NCBI GenBank assembly: GCA_963828405.1
Contig: CAWHEG010000029.1
Location: 87,296-151,295, forward strand
Length of the DNA stretch: 64,000 nucleotides
Reading direction: 5' to 3'
Source: JANMJD01 sp963828405
Lineage (GTDB): Bacteria; Actinomycetota; Acidimicrobiia; Acidimicrobiales; Ilumatobacteraceae
Part shown: piece by piece, positions 25,573-33,882 of the stretch
Layout of the letters: every line of letters begins with the position of its first letter
Position numbering within the stretch: the stretch's first letter is position 1
The notes under the pieces: model-generated
Databases searched by the model: none
What the model saw: only the letters and a program-made list of their open reading frames with translations
What the model was told of the DNA's origin: nothing
Made by a program: the position numbers and the translations under genes

Positions 25573-26247
25573 ATGAGCGAACCCCTGTGCCCGGCCATCG
25601 GCTGGGGTGTGCTGCACCTGTTCTGCAAGCCGACCCCCGCCCTCGATCCCGAAGCCGTGATCGCCGCGGTCAAGGCGGCGCGTGACGGCGAACACCAGGT
25701 GGTCACGGCCTCGCTGCTCGGTCACAAGGCCGACATGGCCTTCCTGGCGATCGGGCCCGATCTCACCGTGCTCCGCCGGCTGCAGACGGCCCTGCAGGTC
25801 GCCGGCCTCGATGTCGTCGACTCCTACGTCTCGCTCACCGAGGTCTCCGAGTACGCCAAGTCGATGCCGGCCGAGATGCAGTCGCCCCGGCTCTACCCGC
25901 AGCTCCCGCCGCTGGGTAAGCGGGCGTTCTGCTTCTACCCGATGTCGAAGAAGCGCGACGGGCACGGGGCCAACTGGTTCACGCTGCCGTACGACGAACG
26001 CCGCGACATGATGCACGAACACGGGACGTCGGGGCGTACCTTCGCCGGGCGGATCACCCAACTCGTCACCGGCTCCACCGGCCTCGACGACTTCGAGTGG
26101 GGTGTCACCTTGTTCGGGGTCCATCCCGACGACCTGAAGGACGTCGTGTACACGATGCGCTTCGACCGGGCGTCGGCGCTGTACGGCGAGTTCGGCCGCT
26201 TCTACGTCGGCTACGTGGCCGACGTCGGCGAGCTCGTCGGCCGCTGA
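25573..26247 (+). CDS. hemQ: Coproheme decarboxylase (ChdC/HemQ, chlorite dismutase fold)
   Basis: Converts coproheme III to heme b with H2O2 in the coproporphyrin-dependent heme pathway of Gram-positive bacteria; cytoplasmic. The 224-aa length and motifs fit actinobacterial ChdC: WGVLHLFCKP, FCFYPMSKKRDG with the probable catalytic Tyr at about 122, NWFTLPYDERRDMMHEHG with the probable heme-ligand His near 148, and TGSTGLDDFEWGVTLFG. No other heme genes are present here. It follows the FtsH-like gene by 23 bases but has a TAGCCT element of its own eight bases before the ATG. It is convergent with the ABC binding-protein gene. Confidence 0.93.
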   Translation: MSEPLCPAIGWGVLHLFCKPTPALDPEAVIAAVKAARDGEHQVVTASLLGHKADMAFLAIGPDLTVLRRLQTALQVAGLDVVDSYVSLTEVSEYAKSMPAEMQSPRLYPQLPPLGKRAFCFYPMSKKRDGHGANWFTLPYDERRDMMHEHGTSGRTFAGRITQLVTGSTGLDDFEWGVTLFGVHPDDLKDVVYTMRFDRASALYGEFGRFYVGYVADVGELVGR

Positions 26248-26285
26248 CCGGGCCGGCCCCCCCGGAGCATCGGCCGCGCCCGGTC
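26246..26285. terminator. Candidate bidirectional terminator hairpin
   Basis: Inverted repeat GACCGGGC...GCCCGGTC with an inner CGGCC/GGCCG extension and a one-base bulge, exactly between two convergent stops. There is no clear U-tract on either strand, so terminator function is plausible but unproven. Confidence 0.4.
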
Positions 26286-26291
26286 CGGCGG

Positions 26292-27587
26292 TTACGGATT
26301 GACCGTGATCCGCCCGGCGGGCACATCGCGTCCGGTGTCGTCGAACGTGAACCGCTCGAAGGTCGCCGAGGTCACATCTCCGGTCACGTCGAACTCGATC
26401 CGCCCGCTGGGACCGTCGAAGTCGACGTTGAAGCCCGAGGTCAGTTGTCCGGCGCATTCGGCGAAATCGGTGCAGCGCACCCCCTGGCCGCTGATCTCGA
26501 TCATCGCCGCGGCCAGACCGAAGGCGTCGTCCGTTCCGACGGACACCGCCGCCAGCGCGGCGAGCACGACGCAATCGTGGGCGTAGGCGGCGTAGTTGGT
26601 CGGTCCGGTGGGATCACCGGCGACCATCGCCTCGAGGAAGGGCCCGGCGGGCGGCGACGCCAGCGGTGAGACGCCGCTGGTGCGGGCGAGCAGGCTGCGG
26701 GTGCTCGGCTTGGCCGACTCCGACAGCGTCGTCCGGCGAAGCGCATCGTTGACGAACACCGGCGTCAGCGGATCGGAGCGCTCGCCGACGGCGTCGAGGA
26801 GGCGGCTGCCGCTCGACGGTTCGCCGACGACCACCAGCATCTCGGGCTCGCCTGTCGCGGCCACCGCCACGGCCTGACTGAGATCCTCCGCGTCGGGGTC
26901 GTAGGCCGTGGCGCTGCTGAACCCGATGCCGCGAGCGGCCAGCTCGGTGGCGAGGTTCTGCTCGAAACCCTCGCCGAACTCGTCGTCCGGATACAGGATG
27001 CCCGCCGTGCGCCGTCCCGACCGGGAGATCAACTCGGCGAGGGCTTCGGCCTGGAGGGCGTCGGACGGGATGGTGCGCATGAAGCGGCCGCTGTCGGGAA
27101 AGTCGCTGAGGGCGATCGCCGTGGCCGTGGGCGAGCAGACCACCCGGTCGGCGTCGATCGCCTGGCGCAGGACGCCGAGGGCGATCGTCGACGAGGCCGG
27201 GCCGACGATCACGTCGGCGCCCGCGTCGACCAGTTCGCTGAGACCCAGGCTCGCCGTCGCCGCGTCGCTGCCCTCGTCCCGGCCGAGGAGATCGATACGC
27301 CTGCCGCGGACGCCGCCCGCGGCGTTGACCTCGCTGGCGGCGACCTGGGCGGCGGTTTCCAGCGCCTTGCCGAACTCGGCACCGGGCCCCGATCGGGGGA
27401 GGAGCAGCCCGATGCGCAGGACGCCGTCGTCGGGGACGGTGCTCGCCGGGGGCGTCGTGATCAGCCCGGGCCGCAACGTGGTCGAGGTCGGCGGGGCGTC
27501 GTCGCCGGAGCACCCGGCGACGAGGAGGACCACCACGCCCGAACGGGCGAGTGCCCCTGCGCCGCGCCCTGTTGCCCACCCGTGCAT
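26292..27587 (-). CDS. Branched-chain amino acid-type ABC substrate-binding lipoprotein
   Basis: A 431-aa exported receptor. The signal peptide SGVVVLLVAGCSGDD ends in lipobox VAGC. A Ser/Thr/Pro spacer leads into a Peripla_BP_6 (LivJ-like) domain: LRIGLLLPRSGPGAEFGKAL, then VGPASSTIALGVLRQAID, then GILYPDDEFGEGF. This family binds amino acids, amides or other small ligands; specificity is not visible. No permease or ATPase gene accompanies it, so it works with a distant transporter or as a sensor. The start ATG is at 27587; TACACT lies nine bases upstream, slightly further than the usual spacing here. Confidence 0.82.
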   Translation of the reverse strand: MHGWATGRGAGALARSGVVVLLVAGCSGDDAPPTSTTLRPGLITTPPASTVPDDGVLRIGLLLPRSGPGAEFGKALETAAQVAASEVNAAGGVRGRRIDLLGRDEGSDAATASLGLSELVDAGADVIVGPASSTIALGVLRQAIDADRVVCSPTATAIALSDFPDSGRFMRTIPSDALQAEALAELISRSGRRTAGILYPDDEFGEGFEQNLATELAARGIGFSSATAYDPDAEDLSQAVAVAATGEPEMLVVVGEPSSGSRLLDAVGERSDPLTPVFVNDALRRTTLSESAKPSTRSLLARTSGVSPLASPPAGPFLEAMVAGDPTGPTNYAAYAHDCVVLAALAAVSVGTDDAFGLAAAMIEISGQGVRCTDFAECAGQLTSGFNVDFDGPSGRIEFDVTGDVTSATFERFTFDDTGRDVPAGRITVNP

Positions 27588-27647
27588 CCGCCGTGCAGTG
27601 TAGGAGGGTCGGCACCCGGGGCGGTGTCGTGGTGCGAAACTGGCTGG

Positions 27648-28382
27648 ATGCCCGAAGCGTCGAACGACCACCCGCCCACCGAACTGCTGTACCTCGGCGA
27701 TGCCTACCTCCGCTCGTTCGAGGCCGTGGTGCTGGTGGCCGAAGGCGACCGGGTGATCCTCGATCGGACGGCCTTCTACGTCACGGGTGGTGGCCAACCC
27801 CACGACACCGGGACGCTCGTGCACGCCCGGGGCGAGGGGCGTGTCGTCGGCGTCCGCAAGGAGCAGGGCGCGGTGTGGCACGAGCTGGTCGGCGACCTGC
27901 CGGCGGTCGGCGACCGGGTCGTCGGAACGATCGACTGGGAGCGCCGGCACGCGCTGATGCGCACCCATACGGCGATGCACGTGCTGTGCGGGGTGATCTG
28001 GAACGAGTTCCGGGTTCCCGTCACCGGCGGCAACATGGAACCGCTCGCCGCCCGGATGGACTTCGAGTTCGATCCCCTCCCGGAGGGCTTCGCCCGCACG
28101 ATCGAGGACCGGGTCAACGCCGAACTGGCCGCCGACCGTCCGATCGCCGTCGACTTCCTCCCGCGGGGCGTCGCCGTCACCGACGAGGACCTGATCCGCA
28201 CCAAGGTGAACATGATCCCCGAGACGGTCGCCGAGATCCGGGTGGTCGACATCGTCGGCCTCGATCGTCAGGCCGACGGCGGCACCCACGTGCGGTCGAC
28301 GGGCGAGGTGGGTCACTTCCGGGTCGTCAAGACCGAGAGCAAGGGCAAGGGCAACAAGCGGCTGCGGATCGAACTGGACTGA
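27648..28382 (+). CDS. AlaX-like alanyl-tRNA editing hydrolase
   Basis: A stand-alone editing domain related to the C-terminal half of AlaRS; such proteins hydrolyse mischarged Ser-tRNA(Ala) or Gly-tRNA(Ala). The 244-aa protein has an N-terminal beta-barrel (DRTAFYVTGGGQPHDTG), the zinc motif RTHTAMHVL (HxxxH), and the second half ADGGTHVRSTGEVG. The canonical CxxxH of the second zinc pair is DGGTH here, so the Cys ligand is Asp. The end is rich in Lys (SKGKGNKR), suited to RNA contact. The start is ATG 27648; an in-frame ATG 66 bases upstream adds unconserved sequence. Confidence 0.85.
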   Translation: MPEASNDHPPTELLYLGDAYLRSFEAVVLVAEGDRVILDRTAFYVTGGGQPHDTGTLVHARGEGRVVGVRKEQGAVWHELVGDLPAVGDRVVGTIDWERRHALMRTHTAMHVLCGVIWNEFRVPVTGGNMEPLAARMDFEFDPLPEGFARTIEDRVNAELAADRPIAVDFLPRGVAVTDEDLIRTKVNMIPETVAEIRVVDIVGLDRQADGGTHVRSTGEVGHFRVVKTESKGKGNKRLRIELD

Positions 28383-28411
28383 TCCGTCGGGCCGCACCGT
28401 CCGGGCGACGT

Positions 28412-29140
28412 TTAGGCGGACAGGCTCGCCACGTGCGACTCGAGGTGGAGGCGTTCGTTGGCGAGCGGCTCGATCCACCCGTGCACCGTGCAGCCCGCCG
28501 TCCCCGGCGAGGCGTTCAGTGCCCGCAGCATCGCCTGCACCGTGGTGGCCAGCCCGGGCGATCGCTCGGTGAGCACCACCAGGCGACCGGTCGGCGTGGC
28601 CGAGACTGTCTCGCCGTTGCGGAAGCTCGAATGGGCCTCGGCCGCCATCGCCTCGATGACGGCATCGCGCACCGACGGGCCGGCGTCGCCGATGTCGGCT
28701 TCGAACACGACGAGCGCATGGGCATCGTTCGGGCGGACGCCGAGCGCGGCGCAGCGGTCGTACTGCTGGCGGAGGCGGAGTTCGAGGACGTGCATCGACG
28801 AGACGTCGAGCGAATCGTGGTAGTCGCGTTCGCCGGCTCCCTCGGCCCAACCCCGGGCCACGGCCACCGCGGCGTCGCGGTGGTCGAGCAGGCGCCGGGC
28901 GCTCTTGCCGGCGTGGGCGACGAGCCGCGACATCCAGGCGTTGGTGTCCGCGAGGGTGAACTCCTCGACTGCGCAGCGCCGTCCGAACTCGAACAGGAAG
29001 GCGTGCCGATCGTTCCCGGCGAGCAGGATCTCCTCGACCAGGTGGTCCATCGAGCCGAGGCAGGCCAGGTGCGGGCCGACGCCCCACTCGGCCCGGATCT
29101 GCTCCAGCCAGGCGTTCTTGATCCGTTCGTTGTGCGCCAT
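28412..29140 (-). CDS. Hypothetical protein with degenerate GGDEF-like C-terminal region
   Basis: A 242-aa soluble protein. The N-terminal ~110 residues are helical (MAHNERIKNAWLEQIRAEWG) with no known domain. The second half (VVFEADIGDAGPSVRDAVIE, then SATPTGRLVVLTE) has the alternating pattern of a GGDEF fold, but the GGDEF active-site loop is absent (SATPTG in its place). So no diguanylate cyclase activity is expected; a binding or regulatory role is possible. This assignment rests on pattern only. It is divergent from the sigma-factor fusion gene, sharing an 82-base promoter region, which hints at a regulatory link. Confidence 0.5.
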   Translation of the reverse strand: MAHNERIKNAWLEQIRAEWGVGPHLACLGSMDHLVEEILLAGNDRHAFLFEFGRRCAVEEFTLADTNAWMSRLVAHAGKSARRLLDHRDAAVAVARGWAEGAGERDYHDSLDVSSMHVLELRLRQQYDRCAALGVRPNDAHALVVFEADIGDAGPSVRDAVIEAMAAEAHSSFRNGETVSATPTGRLVVLTERSPGLATTVQAMLRALNASPGTAGCTVHGWIEPLANERLHLESHVASLSA

Positions 29141-29144
29141 CGAT

Positions 29145-29170
29145 GGAATGGACGACGTCGACTGCCGGTT
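29145..29170 (+). promoter_or_regulatory. Candidate ECF-type promoter (GGAAT-N18-GTT)
   Basis: GGAAT at 29145-29149 and GTT at 29168-29170 are separated by exactly 18 bases, matching the consensus recognised by actinobacterial SigR/SigH-type ECF factors. It lies about 52 bases before the start of the sigma-factor fusion gene and could mean autoregulation or control by another ECF factor. Confidence 0.4.
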
Positions 29171-29222
29171 ATGACGCGGATCGCCGTCATATCATCAGTG
29201 GTTGTTCGTCAACTCTCCGTCT

Positions 29223-31937
29223 ATGTCTGATGCCTCTCTCACCTCCCAACTACCGAGCGACGCGGAGCTGATCACCTCCGCGCGCACCGGCGACGACCGG
29301 GCGTTCGGGGAGTTGTTCAAGAGGCACGAGGTGGCGGCGAAGGCCGCGGCCCGCAGTCTCACCCGCTCACGAGCGGACATCGACGACCTGGTGGCCGAGG
29401 CGTTCACCCGGGTGCTGCAGGCCCTGCGCGCCGGGCGTGGCCCCGAGGTGGCCTTCCGCCCCTACCTGTTGACCTGCGTGCGCAACGCCTTCTACGACCG
29501 GGCCCGCAAGGACAAGCGGATCGAGTTCACCGACGAACCCGAGGACACGCTCAACGTGTCGCTGCTCGACTCGACGGCGTCGGGTGAGGACCGCCAGCTC
29601 ATCGTGCAGGCGTACGCCAGCCTGCCGGAGCGGTGGCAGCTCGCCCTCTGGCACACCGAGGTCGAGGGTCGCAGCGCGGCGGAGGTCGGGACCCTGCTCG
29701 CCATCGCCCCCAACGCCGTGGCCGCCCTCACCTACCGGGCCCGTGAGGGCCTGCGCCAGGCGTACCTGCAGGCCCATCTGCAGCAGCAGACCCCGGAGGC
29801 GTGCCAGGCGTGCCGGCCGAATCTCGGCGCCTACGTCCGTGACGGCCTGGCGACGCGTGATCGTCGCAAGGTCGACGAACACCTCGGCGGCTGCGAGGCC
29901 TGTTCGACACTGCTGGTCGAGCTGCGCGAGACGAACACCCATCTACGGGCCGTGCTCATCCCGTTGCTGCTCGGCGTCTCGGCGGCCAAGTACCTCGGGA
30001 TGCTGTCCGGGGGCAAGGGGCTGCTCGGGTTGATCCGCCGGGCCGAGCCTCGGGCGCAGGCGGCGATGGGGGCTGCCACGGCCGCCGCCGTGGTCGCCGG
30101 GGCGATCACCGTCGCCGCCCTGGCCGGTGGCGGACCGCCGATGGCCTCGGTGGCGACGACGACGGCGCCGCTGATCGTGCCGGCGGCCGCGGAGCCGCCG
30201 CCTCCCGACGCCACGGCCGGTGCGCCGTCAGAGGAACCGGTCGTGCCGGTCGTCGTTCCGCCCACGGATACGCCCGGGACCTTGGCACCGGAGACGACGC
30301 CCGCACTGGTGCTTCCCACTGCGGCGACCTCCCCGGTCCCGCCCCCGACCCCGCAGGCCACGTCGACGATCGCCGCCAAGCCGACCACGCCGACGACCCG
30401 TGCGACGACGACCACGACGACCCTGGCGACGACGGTGGCGACGACACGTCCCACCTCCACGACGAGCCCGTCCACGACTGGCCCGTCCACGACTGGCCCG
30501 ACCACGACTAGCCCGTCCACGACTGGCCCGTCCACGACTGGCCCGACCACGACTGGCCCGACCACCTCGACGACCGCGGCCCCGCCGCTCGCCCCCGACC
30601 TGGTGGTGGCCGCGGCCCCGGCGGGACCGTTCATCGCCGGTCAGTACGGCTATGCCAAGGTCACCGTCCGCAACAACCCGAGCGTGGGCGGCGGAGCGGG
30701 TGCCGGGGTGCTCGCCCGACGGCTGACCGAGGTCGGTCCGGCAATCGACCCGATTCTCACCCTGAGCGTCCCCGACGGGGTCACGGTGGCCTCGACCTCG
30801 GCATGGTCGTGCGAGTCGGCGCCGATGGCGATCGTCTGCCATCTCCCCACGCTGCAGCCCGGCGACCTCACCGAAGCCGTCATCGAACTGCGCCTGCCCG
30901 CCGTCCTGCCCGCCTCGGTGGCGATGCGCACCACGGTCACCACGGCCGATGGGACGACCCTGCCCGGTGGTGCGCGATCGTTCACCGTCGCGCCCGGCGG
31001 GACGACGGGCTACGCCCGTCAGATGCCGGGCGGGGTGGTCGTGATCGGCAACACGGTGATGTCGTGCACCGACGCCGACCTGTGCGCCGAGGCGCAGGCC
31101 GGCACGGCGCCGGGCACGACCAACACCCGTCACTCCCACTTCATGGATTACGTCGATGTCGACGCCGACGGGGCAACGTTCGCCTCCTCGACCGCCACGC
31201 TCGCCATCCCGCCGGGGGCGACGGTCGCTTACGCCCTCCTCGGTTGGACGGGCGACACGGCCGCCGGTGTCGGCGGGCACGACGCCCCCGACGCCTCGGC
31301 CCGCGGTTCGGTGGTCTTCGGCACACCGACCGGTACGGCTCGCCTGGCCGCCGACCGGGTGCGCACTCCGGGGGCCACCTCGACCACCTACTACGCCACG
31401 GCCGACGTGACCGACCTGGTGACCGGTTCGGGCACGTACTCCATCGCCGACGTGCAGGCCGGCACCGGCCGGGGGACCGGTGCGGGCGGGGGTCGGTTCG
31501 GTGGCTGGACGCTGACCGTCGTCTACCGCGATACGGCGGCTCCCCGGGCGTTCCTCGTGGTCATCGACCAGTACGCCACGCTCGACGGCGGCCCGACGAA
31601 CATCTCGGTCAGCCTGGCCGGGATCACGCCCGCCGACGGCAAGCGGCCGGTCACGCTCGTGTGGTCGGCCGCCGAGGGTGATCGCGGGCTGGCCTCCGAG
31701 ACGGCGACGGTCAACGGGCAGGTGTTGAGCGATGCCCTCAATCCGGGCGGCGACGTGTTCAACAGCACGACCTCGACGGCACCACCGCTCGATCCCGGGT
31801 ACGTCAACACGCTGGGGATCGATGCCGATTCGTTCCAGCTCACGCTCCCGGCGAGCGACACCGCCGTGACGCTGTCGTTGACGTCGCCGCGCGATTTCGT
31901 CCGCCTCGGGGCGATCGGACTGGCCATCGGGCTGTAG
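29223..31937 (+). CDS. Transmembrane ECF sigma factor with fused anti-sigma zinc finger and extracellular DUF11-like region
   Basis: A 904-aa fusion. Residues ~28-75 are sigma2 (AAARSLTRSRADIDDLVAEA). Residues ~128-185 are sigma4 (SLPERWQLALWHTEVEGRSA, AEVGTLLAIAPNAVAALTYR). A zf-HC2 anti-sigma motif follows with H220-x3-C224-x2-C227, preceded by C194 and C197. Hydrophobic helices lie at ~240-262 and ~280-302. Residues ~306-458 form a Thr/Pro/Ser stalk with 5-residue repeats. The rest is extracellular: a DUF11-like beta domain (YAKVTVRNN, LPTLQPGDLTEAVIE) and a second domain (YVDVDADGATFASSTATLAI, YALLGWTGDT) of the type seen in actinobacterial surface proteins. C-terminally extended ECF groups with zinc fingers are known. 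The likely mechanism is outside sensing, then release or activation of the sigma part, possibly by proteolysis. Confidence 0.85.
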   Translation: MSDASLTSQLPSDAELITSARTGDDRAFGELFKRHEVAAKAAARSLTRSRADIDDLVAEAFTRVLQALRAGRGPEVAFRPYLLTCVRNAFYDRARKDKRIEFTDEPEDTLNVSLLDSTASGEDRQLIVQAYASLPERWQLALWHTEVEGRSAAEVGTLLAIAPNAVAALTYRAREGLRQAYLQAHLQQQTPEACQACRPNLGAYVRDGLATRDRRKVDEHLGGCEACSTLLVELRETNTHLRAVLIPLLLGVSAAKYLGMLSGGKGLLGLIRRAEPRAQAAMGAATAAAVVAGAITVAALAGGGPPMASVATTTAPLIVPAAAEPPPPDATAGAPSEEPVVPVVVPPTDTPGTLAPETTPALVLPTAATSPVPPPTPQATSTIAAKPTTPTTRATTTTTTLATTVATTRPTSTTSPSTTGPSTTGPTTTSPSTTGPSTTGPTTTGPTTSTTAAPPLAPDLVVAAAPAGPFIAGQYGYAKVTVRNNPSVGGGAGAGVLARRLTEVGPAIDPILTLSVPDGVTVASTSAWSCESAPMAIVCHLPTLQPGDLTEAVIELRLPAVLPASVAMRTTVTTADGTTLPGGARSFTVAPGGTTGYARQMPGGVVVIGNTVMSCTDADLCAEAQAGTAPGTTNTRHSHFMDYVDVDADGATFASSTATLAIPPGATVAYALLGWTGDTAAGVGGHDAPDASARGSVVFGTPTGTARLAADRVRTPGATSTTYYATADVTDLVTGSGTYSIADVQAGTGRGTGAGGGRFGGWTLTVVYRDTAAPRAFLVVIDQYATLDGGPTNISVSLAGITPADGKRPVTLVWSAAEGDRGLASETATVNGQVLSDALNPGGDVFNSTTSTAPPLDPGYVNTLGIDADSFQLTLPASDTAVTLSLTSPRDFVRLGAIGLAIGL
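30466..30570 (+). repeat. 15-bp tandem repeats encoding the TGPST/TGPTT stalk
   Basis: About seven copies of a 15-base unit of the form CCCGTCCACGACTGG, with PST/PTT and T/S variants. They encode the Thr/Pro/Ser stalk of the sigma-factor fusion. Copy number could change by slippage and alter stalk length. Confidence 0.75.
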
Positions 31938-32040
31938 AGCTCATCCCCCATGCACCACGGCGTTTCTCTCGCCCATCCGGACCGGGCGCCCTGGGCGCCG
32001 CACGCGGCGGGGCGAAGCCGACCGGTGCTAGACAGTCCTG

Positions 32041-32760
32041 ATGGCTGAACGGCAGGCGACCGGGCTCGGTCCGGGAGACTTCACCCGTGATCTCGTGCGG
32101 TGGAGCGAGACGCTGGCCGGCATCGCCCGCACCGGGATGGGGTTCACCGAGAGCCTCTACGAACGGGAACGGTACGAAGAGGTCCTCAAGGTCGCCTCGG
32201 ACATCAAGATCGCCGCCGACGACGCCCTCGAAGTCCGCCGTGAGCAGGACCACTTCATCCAGGAATGGATGGAGTCGATCGGTGAGGGCGTCCCCGGCTA
32301 CGTCACCCCGAAGGTCGCCATCGGGGTCGTCGTCGGCAACGAGGAGGGCAAGATCCTGCTCGTCAAACGCCCTGATTCGGGGGTGTGGCTCTACCCGACG
32401 GGCTGGGCCGATGCCGGGTACTCGGCCTCCGAGGTGGCGATCAAGGAGGTCGAGGAGGAGACGGGGATCCACATCGAGGTGCTCCAGCTGCTCAGCGTCG
32501 TCGACGGCCAGCGGATGGGTTTCTCCCGCTTCGCCATGTACATGCTCGTGTTCCACTGCCGGGCCGTCGGCGGGTCGCTGCGGGGACACCCGCTCGAGAC
32601 CGACGGGGTCGGGTGGTTCGGCCCCGACGAACTGCCCCATCCGACGGCGGGGGCCTCGTGGTGGGGGCCGATGGCCTTCGCGGCGATCAACGGCGAACCG
32701 ATGACGACGACGTTCGATCCCCCCCGCAGTCCGGTGTGGCGTGAGGGGTCCGACGAGTAG
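32041..32760 (+). CDS. Nudix hydrolase with N-terminal Nudix_N_2-type domain (YjhB-like)
   Basis: A 239-aa hydrolase of nucleoside diphosphates linked to another moiety. The N-terminal ~65 residues (LVRWSETLAGIARTGMGFTE, YERERYEEVLKVASDI) match the helical domain found in front of Nudix domains in YjhB-like ADP-ribose or nucleotide-sugar pyrophosphatases. The Nudix box spans GWADAGYSASEVAIKEVEEE followed by TGI (~120-142). The catalytic EVEEETG is intact; R of the REUxEE motif is Lys, and the first Glu position is Tyr. The exact substrate is unknown. The start is the ATG at 32041; a weak TAGACA lies six bases upstream. It is convergent with azlD. Confidence 0.85.
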   Translation: MAERQATGLGPGDFTRDLVRWSETLAGIARTGMGFTESLYERERYEEVLKVASDIKIAADDALEVRREQDHFIQEWMESIGEGVPGYVTPKVAIGVVVGNEEGKILLVKRPDSGVWLYPTGWADAGYSASEVAIKEVEEETGIHIEVLQLLSVVDGQRMGFSRFAMYMLVFHCRAVGGSLRGHPLETDGVGWFGPDELPHPTAGASWWGPMAFAAINGEPMTTTFDPPRSPVWREGSDE

Positions 32761-32848
32761 GAGCGGCTCGGGGGCTCAGCGATCAAGTCCTTCAAGTCGC
32801 GGGAATACACCGCACGGAGGGATTCCACCATGGGGCTGTTCAACCTCA

Positions 32849-33157
32849 CTACGAAAGGGCGCGGGTCGCCGCCGTCGCCAGCGCGGCGACGATCACCACG
32901 ACGACGAACCCCTGGCGGCGCCACAGGGCCACGGCGGCGGCCGCCAGACCGACGGCCCGGGCGTCGAGGCGCAACGATCTCCCGTCGGCGAAGGTGCTCA
33001 CGGCGACCAGCGCGGCGAGCAGCGCCGCAGGCAGCAGGTTGGCCAGGCGCAGCAGCCAGGTCGGCAGCGCCCGACCTCCGAGCGCCACCGGTGCCGCGGC
33101 CTTGAGCGCGTAGATCATCACCGAGGCGACGATCACGACGGTCCAGCCGCGGCTCAC
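32849..33157 (-). CDS. azlD: AzlD-family branched-chain amino acid export subunit
   Basis: A 102-aa protein with four hydrophobic segments: VIVASVMIYALKAAAPV, LLRLANLLPAALLAALVAVS, ARAVGLAAAAVALW and FVVVVIVAALATAATRA. This length and layout are typical of AzlD, the small partner of AzlC in a two-component exporter of branched-chain amino acids or azaleucine. The GTG start at 33157 overlaps the azlC stop (GTGA), so translation is coupled. The end is convergent with the Nudix gene. Confidence 0.88.
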   Translation of the reverse strand: MSRGWTVVIVASVMIYALKAAAPVALGGRALPTWLLRLANLLPAALLAALVAVSTFADGRSLRLDARAVGLAAAAVALWRRQGFVVVVIVAALATAATRALS

Positions 33158-33880
33158 CGTGCCACCCCCCGTCGGTCACGCCACGGGGGGCCGGCGTCGT
33201 CGGCCCGGCCCCGGGCGAGCACGACCGCCGCTCCCGCGGCGACGATCGGGATGCCGGCCGGGGCGAGCGGGACGAGGGCGACGGCCGAGCGCGGCGCCGC
33301 CGAGGGCCACGATCCGTTGGGATGGGAAGGCCAGCCGGGGCCAGACGAGGGCGAGGAAGGCCGCCGGGATCGTGGCGTCGAATCCCCATCGCTCGACGAG
33401 GTCGCCGGCCGACGAGATCAGTGACACGCCGGCGAACGTCGCCGCGTTCCAGCACACGAAAACCGCCAGTCCGCCGGCGACGTAGCCGTAGCGCTGGTCG
33501 GCGGGTTCGGTCTGGGCGCTGCCGATCGCCATCGCCTCGTCGATCATCAGCTGGGACACGAGCGCCCGCCACCAGCGCGAGCCGGTCAGCGCCGGGGCCA
33601 TCACCACGCCGTAGGCCAGCGAGCGCAGGGCGAGCAGCACGGCGGCAACGATCGCCGTACCCGCCGACCCGCCGTCTCCGAGCACCCCGACGGCGGCGAA
33701 CTGCGAGCCTCCGGTGAACATCAGGGTCGAGAACCCCATCGCCTCGGCAGTGGACAGGCCGGCGTCGGAGCAGGCGATGCCGAAGGCGAAGCCGAAGGGC
33801 ATGACGGCCAGTGCGATGGCGACGGACCGGCGGCGGATGGAGCGCCGCGCCGAGCCCGAACCGGGAGATGCGCTCGTCAC
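33154..33880 (-). CDS. azlC: AzlC-family branched-chain amino acid export subunit, frameshifted near the 3' end
   Basis: The large subunit of the AzlCD exporter, restored length about 241 aa. VAIALAVMPFGFAFGIACSD, MFTGGSQFAAVGVLGDGGSA and LVSQLMIDEAMAIGSAQ are the family signatures. At about 33281-33290 an extra base breaks the frame after RIVALGGAAL. Removing it restores AVALVPLAPAGIPIVAAGAA and a stop that overlaps azlD by four bases, as expected for this pair. In the frame as given, the protein ends in an Arg/Pro-rich tail. The GTG start at 33880 lies just after the TAG of the upstream lipoprotein. Confidence 0.85.
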
Positions 33881-33882
33881 AG

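Noticed and set aside
28412..29140. Diguanylate cyclase
   Set aside because: The GGDEF active-site loop is missing, so only a degenerate fold is suggested.
30466..30570. Short tandem repeats considered as protein-binding iterons
   Set aside because: They are in frame and encode the Thr/Pro stalk, which explains them.
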